Below, piece after piece: positions 44,894-52,190 of a stretch of DNA of 52,190 bases. The notes beneath the pieces were generated by a model. The model was given only the letters and a program-made list of their open reading frames with translations, ran no database searches and had not been told where the DNA came from. Position 1 is the first letter of the stretch. Every line of letters starts with the position of its first letter. The position numbers and the translations under genes were made by a program. This stretch comes from Rhizobiaceae bacterium. GTDB taxonomy: Bacteria; Pseudomonadota; Alphaproteobacteria; Rhizobiales; Rhizobiaceae. Location: assembly GCA_027483885.1 (NCBI GenBank), contig JAIXTO010000106.1, positions 1 through 52,190 on the forward strand, written 5' to 3'.

Positions 44894-45014
44894 GCGCGCT
44901 CCTGGTTGCCCGCCGGTTATCATGAACCGGTGGTTCCGCTTGCCAAGCGGTTAATCTCTATCGGATTGGTAGAGATTTCAAGGGCGCACCGAACGGAAAA
45001 TGGCCGTCCCGATT

Positions 45015-45176
45015 TCAGGTGAAATCACGCAGCAGCAGCGTGAAGGCCCAAGCGACAAAAGCCACGACCGCAATTCTCCAGAAATCGCTGCGGCGCTTCA
45101 GGAACGGCAGGCCGAGCGGCTTGATGATATGGACAACCATGGCCAGGAGAAGCAGAAGGCCGAGCAGTTTCGTCAT
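45015..45176 (-). CDS. Conserved small membrane protein
   Basis: 53-residue protein with two hydrophobic segments (LLGLLLLLAMVVHII at 4-18 and IAVVAFVAWAFTLLL at 35-49) around a basic loop LKRRSDFW. It looks like a small inner-membrane hairpin protein. I found it as the C-terminal part of a long spurious frame; only this section looks like a gene. It lies between the FAD protein and MFS genes. Function unknown. Confidence 0.6.
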   Translation of the reverse strand: MTKLLGLLLLLAMVVHIIKPLGLPFLKRRSDFWRIAVVAFVAWAFTLLLRDFT

Positions 45177-45419
45177 GATTTTTCCGGGCCATGCGAGGTC
45201 AGCCACAGGCTGGACATTTTTGGTCTTCACCACAGATAGGCCTGGGGAGCGAGATTCGATAGCAATTCTTTTGTGTTGAAGGCGGTTCGATGCCCCAGCG
45301 TCGCCAGATGCTTTTTCATGGAATTTATTGTTCCAGACGGGCGATTGGCACTGCAAGTTTAACCATTGCCATGCTCTTGTGTATGGTGGAACCTGAACCG
45401 AACGCTCGCGGTCTGTTTG

Positions 45420-46676
45420 ATGCCTCGCAATATCCTGCCTGTTCTCAGCCTTCTCATCGGTACGCTCTTCCTGTTTCTGGGCAATGGCCTTCAGGGCCTG
45501 CTGCTGCCTGTGCGCGGCACGCATGAGGGTTATTCCAACGAGGTGCTGGGCCTTCTTGGCACCACCTGGGCCGGCGGCTTCGTGCTGGGATGCTTTGTTG
45601 CGCCACAGCTTGTGCGCCGCATCGGCCATGTCCGCGCCTTTTCCGGCTTCGGAGCCATCATCTGCCTCAACGTTCTCGTCACCGGCATGGTCGTGCATGA
45701 CGGGGCCTGGCTGACGCTGCGGGCCGTCACCGGTTTCTGCACCGCCGGCACCTCGATGATCATCGAAAGCTGGCTGAACGAGCGGGCGACCAATGAAAGC
45801 CGCGGCGCGATCTTCTCGCTCTATATCTCGATCACCCTGATGGGCGTGGTTGGCGGGCAGCTTCTGGTTGGACTGGCAGATGTCACGACACCGTTCCTGT
45901 TCATGGTCTGCGGCATTCTCTATTGCCTGGCCATCCTGCCGACGACGCTGTCGACGGCGGCCTCGCCACAACCGTTGAAACGGGTGAGCCTGGATCTTCC
46001 AGCGCTTTACCGAAATTCGCCCGTGTCCTTTGTCGGCATTCTGATGATCGGCATCGCCAATGGCGCTTATGGTACGCTGGTGGCCGTGTTTGCCTCCCAG
46101 GCCGGCATGCACCAGTCCACCATCGCCGTCATGGTCAGTATCACCATCTTTGCAGGCGCCGTGATGCAGTTTCCGGCGGGGCGTCTGTCTGATCGCATGG
46201 ACCGGCGCTTCGTGCTTGCTGGCCTTTCCGGCCTGTCAGCAATTGCGGGTTTGCTGCTCTTCGTCTTCCAGCCGATGCACGTTTACGTCATCATTCCGCT
46301 TGTGGCGATCTATGGTGCCGCGGCCAATGCGCTCTATCCCATTGCGGTTGCCCACGCCAACGACTTCGCCTCCTCCGAGGATTTCGTGAAAGTGTCCGGC
46401 GGTCTGCTTCTGCTGTTCGGCATCGGCACGATCATCGGGCCGACGCTCGGCGGCCCCGTGATGACGCATTTCGGCCCGCATGCCCTCTTTGCCGTCACCG
46501 CCTGCGCGCATATCGCCGTTGTCGCCCATGCGATCTTCCGCAGCCGTCGCCGCGCCGCCCTTCCGCGCTCGGAAAAAGACAATTACGCAACGGCGCCCGC
46601 CGCCAATGCGCCGCTTGCGACGCCCGAAAGCCTGATGCTCGATCCACGCGCACCCGCCGATGGCGAGGCGCGCTGA
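45420..46676 (+). CDS. Major facilitator superfamily transporter
   Basis: 418-residue membrane protein with about 12 hydrophobic segments. MFS features include the early GLLGTTWAGGFVLGCFVAPQ, the A-motif-like region RRIGHVRAF, and its second copy GRLSDRMDRRFVLAG in the loop between helices 8 and 9. The C-terminal 40 residues are polar. Closest in style to YcaD-like transporters of unknown substrate. The frame is open upstream to 45366, but the first membrane helix starts after M at 45420. Confidence 0.9.
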   Translation: MPRNILPVLSLLIGTLFLFLGNGLQGLLLPVRGTHEGYSNEVLGLLGTTWAGGFVLGCFVAPQLVRRIGHVRAFSGFGAIICLNVLVTGMVVHDGAWLTLRAVTGFCTAGTSMIIESWLNERATNESRGAIFSLYISITLMGVVGGQLLVGLADVTTPFLFMVCGILYCLAILPTTLSTAASPQPLKRVSLDLPALYRNSPVSFVGILMIGIANGAYGTLVAVFASQAGMHQSTIAVMVSITIFAGAVMQFPAGRLSDRMDRRFVLAGLSGLSAIAGLLLFVFQPMHVYVIIPLVAIYGAAANALYPIAVAHANDFASSEDFVKVSGGLLLLFGIGTIIGPTLGGPVMTHFGPHALFAVTACAHIAVVAHAIFRSRRRAALPRSEKDNYATAPAANAPLATPESLMLDPRAPADGEAR

Positions 46677-46796
46677 GGGCTCGCGCCTTCTCACACGACG
46701 CAATGACACGATTGTGAGCCGGGGTTAAAAGTTCCGGCTGGACGCTTTTCCCGCCATGCCGCATCTTTTCTCAACCGGGTCGGACGAGGGGGTGGC

Positions 46797-47648
46797 ATGA
46801 TGCTGCGGACTGTCGCATTCGCTCTGCTGTCGATGACGGCGCTGATTGCCACGGCGCACGCCCAGTCATCTCTTCCATCGCCGCGGCCATCTCCTTCGCA
46901 AGTGCCCGTCAGCCAGTGCCAGGCTATTGCGCAGGCATTACCCAGAGCCACGTTTGCAAGCTTTGCGCCCTACGAGATCGCACAGGCCAAGGTCAACCGC
47001 GAAGACGTGAAGATCACCTTCATCGGCCATTCCACCTACCAGATCGAAAGCCCTGAAGGGGTGGTGATCGCCACCGATTACAGCGGTTATCACCGCCCGA
47101 CCGTGACGCCTGACGTGGTGACGATGAACAAGGCGCATTCCACCCATTTTACCCTGTCGCCCGATCCTGCCATCGAACACGTATTGCCCGGCTGGAGTGA
47201 CGTGCCCGGCGAAAAGGCCGAACATCACGTGATGGTCGGCGACAGCTATATTCGCAACGTCTCCACCGATATCCGGGCCTATGGCGGTTTCGAGGAAAAC
47301 GGCAATTCCATCTTCATCTTCGAAATGGCGGGCCTCTGCATAGGTCATCTCGGCCATCTCCATCATGAATTGACGGATACGCACTATGCCGAAATCGGCC
47401 GTCTCGATGTGCTGATGGTGCCCACAGATGGCGGGTTGACGATGGGGGCGGATAGCATGAGCCGTGTCGTGCAGCGCCTGCGTTCCTCGCTGATCCTGCC
47501 GATGCATCGCGGCGGACCATCGCTCGAGCGGTTTCTTGCGATGTTCGATAGCCGCTTTGACATCGTCTACGCCGATCGCCCCACCCTGACGGTGTCCCTG
47601 CGCAACCTGCCCCGCATGCCGCAGATCATCGTGCCGCAGGGGCTATAA
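46797..47648 (+). CDS. Exported metallo-beta-lactamase-fold protein with an altered metal site
   Basis: 283-residue protein. Signal peptide at 1-22 ends AHA; a short Pro/Ser linker follows. The fold is suggested by VKITFIGHSTYQIESPEGVV (about 71-90), VIATDYSG, a cluster GHLGHLHHELTD and late LILPMHRGGP, as in UlaG/RomA-like MBL proteins. The usual HxHxDH motif is replaced by AHSTHFT, lacking the Asp-His pair, so activity or metal binding may differ. GAGGGGG precedes the ATG. Confidence 0.78.
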   Translation: MMLRTVAFALLSMTALIATAHAQSSLPSPRPSPSQVPVSQCQAIAQALPRATFASFAPYEIAQAKVNREDVKITFIGHSTYQIESPEGVVIATDYSGYHRPTVTPDVVTMNKAHSTHFTLSPDPAIEHVLPGWSDVPGEKAEHHVMVGDSYIRNVSTDIRAYGGFEENGNSIFIFEMAGLCIGHLGHLHHELTDTHYAEIGRLDVLMVPTDGGLTMGADSMSRVVQRLRSSLILPMHRGGPSLERFLAMFDSRFDIVYADRPTLTVSLRNLPRMPQIIVPQGL

Positions 47649-47652
47649 GAAA

Positions 47653-47681
47653 CGCCGCGCATCCCTGTTGGATACGCGGCG
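47653..47681. terminator. Hairpin between convergent MBL-fold and flavin genes
   Basis: CGCCGCG at 47653-47659 pairs with CGCGGCG at 47675-47681 and continues with ATCC/GGAT after one mismatch. It lacks a T-tract; a role as a weak shared terminator is likely. Confidence 0.45.
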
Positions 47682-47709
47682 CAAAATGCCTGATGGATAT
47701 TCAGAGTTC

Positions 47710-48213
47710 TCAGGCGAATGTCAGGTGCTGCTTCACACCGACATCCGGTGTTTTTTCGTCGTTCATGGTGGCCTTGGCGATTTCCCAGCCGAATTTCAGG
47801 CTGCTGTCCGTCGAGGCCCAGATTTCGGCATCGTCGACATGCAGGGCAAGCATGGTGAGGGCAGGGTCGTCCTTGCCGTGTTCGAACCAGGCGGCGGTAA
47901 CGGCGCTCCAGTATTCGTCGATCTTGGCCATGTCCTTGCGCAACTCGATGACGCCTGCAAGGCACGCATGATAATCGTGGTTCTTGCCGGTGACGCAGAA
48001 ATGCGCGCGTGTGCCGGGGCGGATCGCCTTGGCAAGATCGGTATCGTTGCGGGTGAAAAACCAGACCGTGTTGGTCTTGGGGTCCCCGTGGGGAGCCATC
48101 GGCTGCATGTGCATGGAGGAGCCTTCAAGGCCCAGCATGCCGGCATGGATTGCGTTGATCTCTTCCCAGAGCTGGCGCGCAGGCTGCTCGCGCGCTTCCG
48201 TCAGACTTACCAT
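47710..48213 (-). CDS. Pyridoxamine 5'-phosphate oxidase-like general stress protein
   Basis: 167-residue FMN-binding split-barrel protein of the stress-protein group (PF16242 type). Marks are REQPARQLWEEINAIHAGML near the start, HMQPMAPHGDPKTNTVWFFT, and later DKMAKIDEYWSAVTAAWF-like packing and WASTDSSLKFGWEIAKA. It is a paralogue in fold only of the protein at 9104. Reaction unknown. Single gene, convergent with the MBL-fold gene. Confidence 0.88.
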   Translation of the reverse strand: MVSLTEAREQPARQLWEEINAIHAGMLGLEGSSMHMQPMAPHGDPKTNTVWFFTRNDTDLAKAIRPGTRAHFCVTGKNHDYHACLAGVIELRKDMAKIDEYWSAVTAAWFEHGKDDPALTMLALHVDDAEIWASTDSSLKFGWEIAKATMNDEKTPDVGVKQHLTFA

Positions 48214-48350
48214 AGCCGATCCTTTCGTGATGTGGAGGTCGGGTCAAGAACGTCGCCCGCCGTGCTTTGTTCCGATGGCAAAGAGTGCGGTCACGGGCGG
48301 GAAGGCAGTCTCAAGGCGTGCCGGCAAAGCTGTGGTGAGCCGCTTTTTCC

Positions 48351-48380
48351 TTGAACAGCAGGGGCATTCGTGCCTATAAG
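48351..48380 (+). promoter_or_regulatory. Sigma70-type promoter of yebC
   Basis: TTGAAC (48351-48356), an 18-nt spacer, then TATAAG (48375-48380). The predicted start is near 48387, about 30 nt before the yebC ATG. Confidence 0.65.
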
Positions 48381-48418
48381 CCGGCCATTCTGGACATTTT
48401 TACGCATGAAGGGGTGCC

Positions 48419-49165
48419 ATGGCTGGCCATTCACAGTTCAAGAACATCATGCACCGCAAGGGCCGTCAGGATTCCATCCGGTCCAAGATGTTCTCCAAGC
48501 TTGCACGTGAAATCACCGTTGCTGCAAAAACCGGTCTACCCGATCCGAGCATGAACGCGGCATTGCGTCTGGCGATCCAGAACGCCAAGGCCCAGTCCAT
48601 GCCGAAGGACAACATCGACCGTGCCATCAAGAAGGCCTCCGGTGCCGATGCCGAGAGCTATGATGCGATCCGCTACGAAGGGTATGGCCCGGGCGGCACG
48701 GCCATCATCGTGGAAGCGCTGGCCGACAACCGCAACCGCACTGCCTCCAACGTGCGCTCCATCTTCACCAAGGCCGGCGGCGCGCTTGGCGAAACCGGCT
48801 CGGTGTCCTTCTCCTTCGATCACGTCGGCGAAATCGTCTACAAGACCTCGGCCGGCGATGCCGACACGGTCATGGAAGCCGCTATCGAAGCCGGCGCCGA
48901 CGACGTGATCTCCGATGAGGACGGCCACACCATCATCTGCGCGTTCGAGAGCATGGGCGAAGTATCGAAGGCACTGGAAGCCGTGCTTGGCGAAGCCCAG
49001 ACGGTCAAGTCCGCCTGGAAGCCGCAGAACACCGTTCCGGTGGATGAGGAAAAGGCGCAGTCGCTGATGAAGCTCATCGACAACTTGGAAGACGACGACG
49101 ACGTGCAGACGGTCTATTCCAATTTCGAGGTGTCCGACGAAGTCATGGCCAAGCTTTCGGCCTGA
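48419..49165 (+). CDS. yebC: YebC/TACO1 family protein
   Basis: 248-residue conserved protein. It begins [18 protein letters not shown], then the [10 protein letters not shown] block, [23 protein letters not shown] and [21 protein letters not shown]. YebC proteins have been described as transcription regulators and, more recently, as ribosome factors that ease stalling at proline runs; which holds here is not readable. AAGGGG precedes the ATG by 5 nt. It has its own promoter and terminator. In many genomes yebC lies near ruvC, but ruv genes are not in this window. Confidence 0.96.
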   Translation: MAGHSQFKNIMHRKGRQDSIRSKMFSKLAREITVAAKTGLPDPSMNAALRLAIQNAKAQSMPKDNIDRAIKKASGADAESYDAIRYEGYGPGGTAIIVEALADNRNRTASNVRSIFTKAGGALGETGSVSFSFDHVGEIVYKTSAGDADTVMEAAIEAGADDVISDEDGHTIICAFESMGEVSKALEAVLGEAQTVKSAWKPQNTVPVDEEKAQSLMKLIDNLEDDDDVQTVYSNFEVSDEVMAKLSA

Positions 49166-49184
49166 TCAGCGCTCGACCGTACTT

Positions 49185-49222
49185 AAAAACGCCGGCCCTG
49201 CCATTCGCGGGCCGGCGTTTTT
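49185..49222. terminator. Bidirectional terminator after yebC
   Basis: AAAAACGCCGGCCC at 49185-49198 pairs perfectly with GGGCCGGCGTTTTT at 49209-49222 (14-bp stem, 10-nt loop). It can stop both yebC and the convergent tail-collar gene. Confidence 0.93.
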
Positions 49223-49237
49223 GCTTGGGCATCGATG

Positions 49238-50089
49238 TCAGGGCCGCGGCGGATAGAGGCCATTCACTGCGATACATACGGTGAGGCCGAGACCCGGAGA
49301 CTGGGTGTTGACAGGGACTGTCGCTGGAATCACCGGGTTTGGCTGAACCGTAACGCTGCCGCCTGTGATCCCGGTCGGCACAGTGACGCTGATCTTCGGG
49401 CTGCCCGGCGCTCCCGTCAGCTGCACGTCAAGCCCTCCCAGTTGCGCGCTGACCGTTGATGGTGTCAGCGAACTCGGGTCCACATAGATGGAAGCCTGGC
49501 CTCCACCCGTCGTCGATCCTTGGCCAAGAAAGGCGCCATTGACGGGACTCGTCCCGCCCGCCATCTGCTTGGCAACCAGCTTTGCGCTGACGGCAAGGTT
49601 TCCGGCCTGCGCCGGCACCTCCACGGTCTGCGTTGTGCTGCCGGTGCCGGTGAATGTGCTGGAATGGATATGCTGCCCCACCGGAACTTGCGCCGGCTGC
49701 AGAAGGGTTTGCTGCACCCCCACCTTTGCACCCAGGTCAACGGACGTAAGGCCTGTTCCGGTGCCAGAGCCGATCGGACTGCGACCGCGCAAATCGGGCA
49801 CGACGAACGAGGTTTGGGGCGTCTGGCCATAGATGCCGTAGATGAGCGAGTACAGGGCCTGGTTTTCATTGAGTTGCATCGTCTGTCCGTTGGCGGCGAC
49901 ATAGCCCTGTGGGCAGAAGTTGGTGGCCATGATGCAGACTGAGCCGATGTAAGTTTCAACCGGGCAGGCCGCCGCGGGCGATGCCGCGGTCATCGACAGA
50001 ACCCCGGCGCTTGCGGCTAGTATAGCCATTGTTCCGGTGGCGGCGAGGCCGCGAGCCCAAAAGTGGTTAAGTTTCTTTACGTCGATCAT
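49238..50089 (-). CDS. Secreted phage tail-collar domain protein
   Basis: 283-residue protein. A long signal peptide (1-41) ends AAA-C. A tail-collar domain spans about 45-115, with IGSVCIMATNFCPQGYVAAN, GQTMQLNENQALYSLIYGIY and FVVPDLRGRSPIG, the pattern shared with phage fibre collars and microcystin-dependent (Mdp) proteins. The rest (120-283) is Gly/Thr/Val-rich and beta-like. Four cysteines follow the signal cleavage region. No other phage gene is present, so it is a secreted surface protein rather than a prophage piece. Role unknown. Confidence 0.82.
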   Translation of the reverse strand: MIDVKKLNHFWARGLAATGTMAILAASAGVLSMTAASPAAACPVETYIGSVCIMATNFCPQGYVAANGQTMQLNENQALYSLIYGIYGQTPQTSFVVPDLRGRSPIGSGTGTGLTSVDLGAKVGVQQTLLQPAQVPVGQHIHSSTFTGTGSTTQTVEVPAQAGNLAVSAKLVAKQMAGGTSPVNGAFLGQGSTTGGGQASIYVDPSSLTPSTVSAQLGGLDVQLTGAPGSPKISVTVPTGITGGSVTVQPNPVIPATVPVNTQSPGLGLTVCIAVNGLYPPRP

Positions 50090-50553
50090 GGTGTTCTCCC
50101 TTTGCTCATGGGCTTGCGCTCAATTCTGCGGCGAAAGCCATGACAGAATATACACCTAAAAAGTGTATCGTAAATAATTCACATCAAAAAATGGCAATCT
50201 GGTGAAAACAACGATCAGCGCGTGTGTTGAGGTCGCGCGGTTATCCGGCGCATGAAAGTTTTCTCGCAGGGCGCCGACCGAAGGGTGAGCGCTGCCATCG
50301 TTGGCATTGCAGGATTATGAAGAAAATCGCCTCGATAGTGTGTTGGCGCGAGAAAAGATGCGCAATTGAGAATTGCAATTGTGTTGCATTTTTCGCGCAA
50401 CCTAAAATTATTTGGTTGTGGAAAGGCCGCCATGCACTTCAAATTTGATTTAGCTGTTCCTGGTCGTTGCAAATCAACGTAAGAATCATCTGCTGCTCTA
50501 TACGGGCAATATATTTCTTTTCTGACAAATACATCTACAGGCAGAGATTTGGA
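50090..50553. other. AT-rich divergent spacer before the repeat protein
   Basis: 464 bp, clearly more AT-rich than the core genome around it. It holds an inverted repeat ATACAC...GTGTAT at 50150-50168 near the tail-collar start and AT-rich palindromic segments around 50370-50395 (GCAATTGAGAATTGCAATTG). Two short opposing frames here have no ribosome site or family features. It should carry both divergent promoters. Confidence 0.45.
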
Positions 50554-52190
50554 ATGTTTCTATTCTTTATGTTGCTGTTGATTTGCTTTCACGCGGCTGG
50601 TTGGGTGTCTGCCAATCGGTGGCTGAAGGTCTGCACATGCAATGGTGCGCTGAAGACCAAGGGTCTTCTCGTTCTTGCTGTGACTTCAGGAATGATGATC
50701 TTGCCTGCCAATGCTGCCTCCCCGTCGGCCGTTTGTACTGAGGTGAGCGCAGATTGGGGAGGCGCGGGGCGGACACTGACGACTGCTGGTCAAATACAGA
50801 GCTATGTCAACGACGCCAAGGAATACGACGGGTTTGAGGAGGGAGAGACGATTTCATGGTCCGTTAGCGGCCAGGTTTCCGTGAATGTTTCCGGCGACGC
50901 CTACGTGAACTATGCTGCCGGTAATTATGGGGATGTCGATAATTCCGAGCGTTCAACGGGAACCACGCCCTTTTCTGATGCCGGATCCCATACAATTGAT
51001 GGATCAAATACCTTTTTTACCTTGGAAACGGCCATAAGCTTCGATCCGGCATCCGACGTCGCCTCAGTCACCATGGTCGCCACCTGTACTGCAGCTGGAG
51101 CGGCCTCCACGAATGCCAACCTCTCCGCCCTGTCTCTCTCCTCCGGCACGCTTACGCCACCATTTGCCTCGGGCACCACGAGTTATACGGCGTCGGTTCC
51201 CAATGCGACGATGTCGTTGACGCTGACGCCGACGGTGAGTGATGCCACGGCGACGGTGACCGTTGCCGGAACAGCAGTTACTTCCGGCACCGCTTCGGGT
51301 GCGCAGTCGCTGTCGGTTGGGTCAAACAGCATCGATGTCGTGGTCACTGCACAGGATGGCACCACGACCAAGACCTATACGGTGGTGGTGACGCGGGCCG
51401 CGCCGGCTTCCACGAATGCCGATCTCTCCAACCTGTCACTGTCTTCGGGTACGCTCTCGCCAACATTTGCCTCGGGCACGACAAGCTATGCGGTATCGGT
51501 CCCCAATGCGACGACGTCGTTGACGCTGACGCCGACGGTGAGTGATGCCACGGCGACGGTGACCGTTGCCGGAACAGCGGTTACTTCCGGCACCGCCTCG
51601 GGTGCGCAGTCGCTGTCGGTTGGATCAAACAGCATCGATGTCGTGGTCACCGCGCAGGATGGCACGACGACAAAAACCTATACGGTCACGGTGACACGGG
51701 CCGCAGCGGCTTCCACGAATGCCGACCTCGCCAGCCTGTCGCTGTCCTCGGGCACGCTCACGCCGACATTTGCTGCGGGCACCACGAGTTATACGGCGTC
51801 GGTTCCCAACGGAACGAGTTCTATCACAGCAACGCCGACGGTGAGCGATGCTAACGCGACGGTGACGGTGAACGGTGTCACCGTGACGTCCGGGAATGCT
51901 TCGGGCGCTATCGCCCTTGCTGTCGGCACCAATACGATCACCACGGTGGTCACGGCACAGGATGGCACCACGACAAAAACCTATACGGTGACGGTGACGC
52001 GGGCGGCGGCAGCCTCGGCCGATGCCGACCTCTCCAGCCTGTCGCTGTCCTCGGGCACGCTCACGCCAACATTTGCTGCGGGCACCACGAGTTATACGGC
52101 ATCGGTTCCCAACGGAACGAGAGCTCGGACGGGCGCCGCGACGGGGAAGGGTGTTGATGCGGGGGGGCGGGGGAACAGTATAACAGAGAA
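50554..52190 (+). CDS. Secreted protein with tandem cadherin-like beta-sandwich repeats, truncated by the window edge
   Basis: At least 545 residues; the end lies beyond the window. After a signal segment (core LLVLAVTSGMMILPANAA at about 39-56) comes a unique domain (about 57-183), then four 101-residue repeats of the cadherin-like beta-sandwich type (PF12733 style). Each repeat has LSLSSGTL, FASGTTSYT, VPNATxSLTLTPTVSDA, and ends with VTAQDGTTTKTYTVTVTRAA. Such proteins are large surface or secreted adhesin-like proteins. The true start is unclear: ATG 50554 or GTG 50605, the latter giving a more standard signal peptide. The last 69 bases look unreliable. Confidence 0.8.
   Translation, partial: MFLFFMLLLICFHAAGWVSANRWLKVCTCNGALKTKGLLVLAVTSGMMILPANAASPSAVCTEVSADWGGAGRTLTTAGQIQSYVNDAKEYDGFEEGETISWSVSGQVSVNVSGDAYVNYAAGNYGDVDNSERSTGTTPFSDAGSHTIDGSNTFFTLETAISFDPASDVASVTMVATCTAAGAASTNANLSALSLSSGTLTPPFASGTTSYTASVPNATMSLTLTPTVSDATATVTVAGTAVTSGTASGAQSLSVGSNSIDVVVTAQDGTTTKTYTVVVTRAAPASTNADLSNLSLSSGTLSPTFASGTTSYAVSVPNATTSLTLTPTVSDATATVTVAGTAVTSGTASGAQSLSVGSNSIDVVVTAQDGTTTKTYTVTVTRAAAASTNADLASLSLSSGTLTPTFAAGTTSYTASVPNGTSSITATPTVSDANATVTVNGVTVTSGNASGAIALAVGTNTITTVVTAQDGTTTKTYTVTVTRAAAASADADLSSLSLSSGTLTPTFAAGTTSYTASVPNGTRARTGAATGKGVDAGGRGNSITE
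51106..52190 (+). repeat. Tandem 303-bp coding repeats
   Basis: Unit starts at 51106, 51409, 51712 and 52015 are spaced exactly 303 nt. Units 1 and 2 are nearly identical in DNA over their central part, units 3 and 4 are more diverged. The last unit is cut by the window end. Recent duplication or gene conversion is likely. Confidence 0.92.
52122..52190. other. Probable low-quality sequence at the contig end
   Basis: Up to 52121 unit 4 follows unit 3 closely. From 52122 it still aligns without gaps to 51819-51887 but matches at only about 38 of 69 positions, with a strong excess of G. This is the pattern of sequencing error at a read end inside a repeat, not a real protein change. Confidence 0.7.

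Noticed and set aside
45177..46112. Upstream part of a long minus-strand frame that ends in the small membrane protein
   Set aside because: It is the shadow of the MFS gene; only the last 53 residues (45015-45176) look like a protein.
49238..50089. Prophage remnant
   Set aside because: Only one collar-domain gene is present, it has a Sec signal peptide, and no other phage gene or attachment site is seen.
50215..50472. 85-residue minus frame and an overlapping 74-residue plus frame in the AT-rich spacer
   Set aside because: They overlap each other, lack ribosome sites and show no recognisable features.
51106..52190. CRISPR or non-coding satellite array
   Set aside because: The 303-bp units keep one reading frame and encode a beta-sandwich domain; there are no short repeats with variable spacers.

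Overview
The window is chromosomal DNA from a GC-rich alphaproteobacterium, most likely a member of the Rhizobiaceae (Agrobacterium, Allorhizobium or Rhizobium type). The evidence is gene content: GapR (DUF2312), RcdA (DUF1465), DUF1244, DUF1192 and DUF4164 proteins, a DUF882 peptidase, a tkt-gap-pgk cluster with class I aldolase, and zinc-free L36 and L31. No tRNA, rRNA operon, CRISPR array, transposase or prophage was seen. Most of the window is dense core genome. Only the last 3 kb, from about 49.2 kb, looks accessory.

Layout. 0-9 kb: a truncated PepF oligopeptidase, an orphan sigma54 response regulator, a DUF882 murein peptidase, the minus-strand formylglutamate amidohydrolase-DUF1244-gapR group, and DUF1036 overlapping pyk. 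9-16.5 kb: a flavin-type oxidase, a LysE exporter, an alpha/beta hydrolase with a TPR protein, rpmJ, purE-purK-DUF465, a second DUF465 gene facing away, an ArsR regulator and a TauE-type permease. 16.5-26 kb: a ThiE-like protein with a SEL1 protein, an inositol monophosphatase, a MotA-like/OmpA-like motor pair, an orphan TctC binding protein, an MsbA-type ABC exporter, rpmE and a D,D-carboxypeptidase. 26-34 kb, nearly all minus strand: a palindromic repeat element, rcdA, the CNNM-fau-ymdB-DUF1192 operon, a three-gene two-component operon, 6S RNA, zapA and DUF4164. 34.5-42.5 kb: tkt, gap, an NhaP2-like antiporter, pgk and class I fba. 42.6-49.2 kb: PhzF, a FAD protein, MFS, MBL-fold and flavin proteins, and yebC. 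49.2-52.19 kb: a secreted tail-collar protein divergent from a large secreted protein with 101-residue tandem repeats that runs off the end.

Three themes connect genes. Central carbon flux is covered by pyk, tkt, gap, pgk and fba. Cell-cycle and division control is covered by GapR, RcdA and ZapA. Cell-envelope work is covered by DUF882, the D,D-carboxypeptidase, the MotA/OmpA pair and the ABC exporter. The order zapA-6S RNA-fau known from enterobacteria survives only in split form, with the sensory operon and a CNNM gene between 6S RNA and fau.

No clearly novel system such as a defence island was found. The best leads are the MotA/OmpA-like motor pair, the composite palindromic element at 26.0-26.2 kb, the terminal repeat protein with its tail-collar neighbour, and several candidate small RNAs and operators. 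The last 69 bases look like low-quality sequence of the same repeat and should not be read literally.
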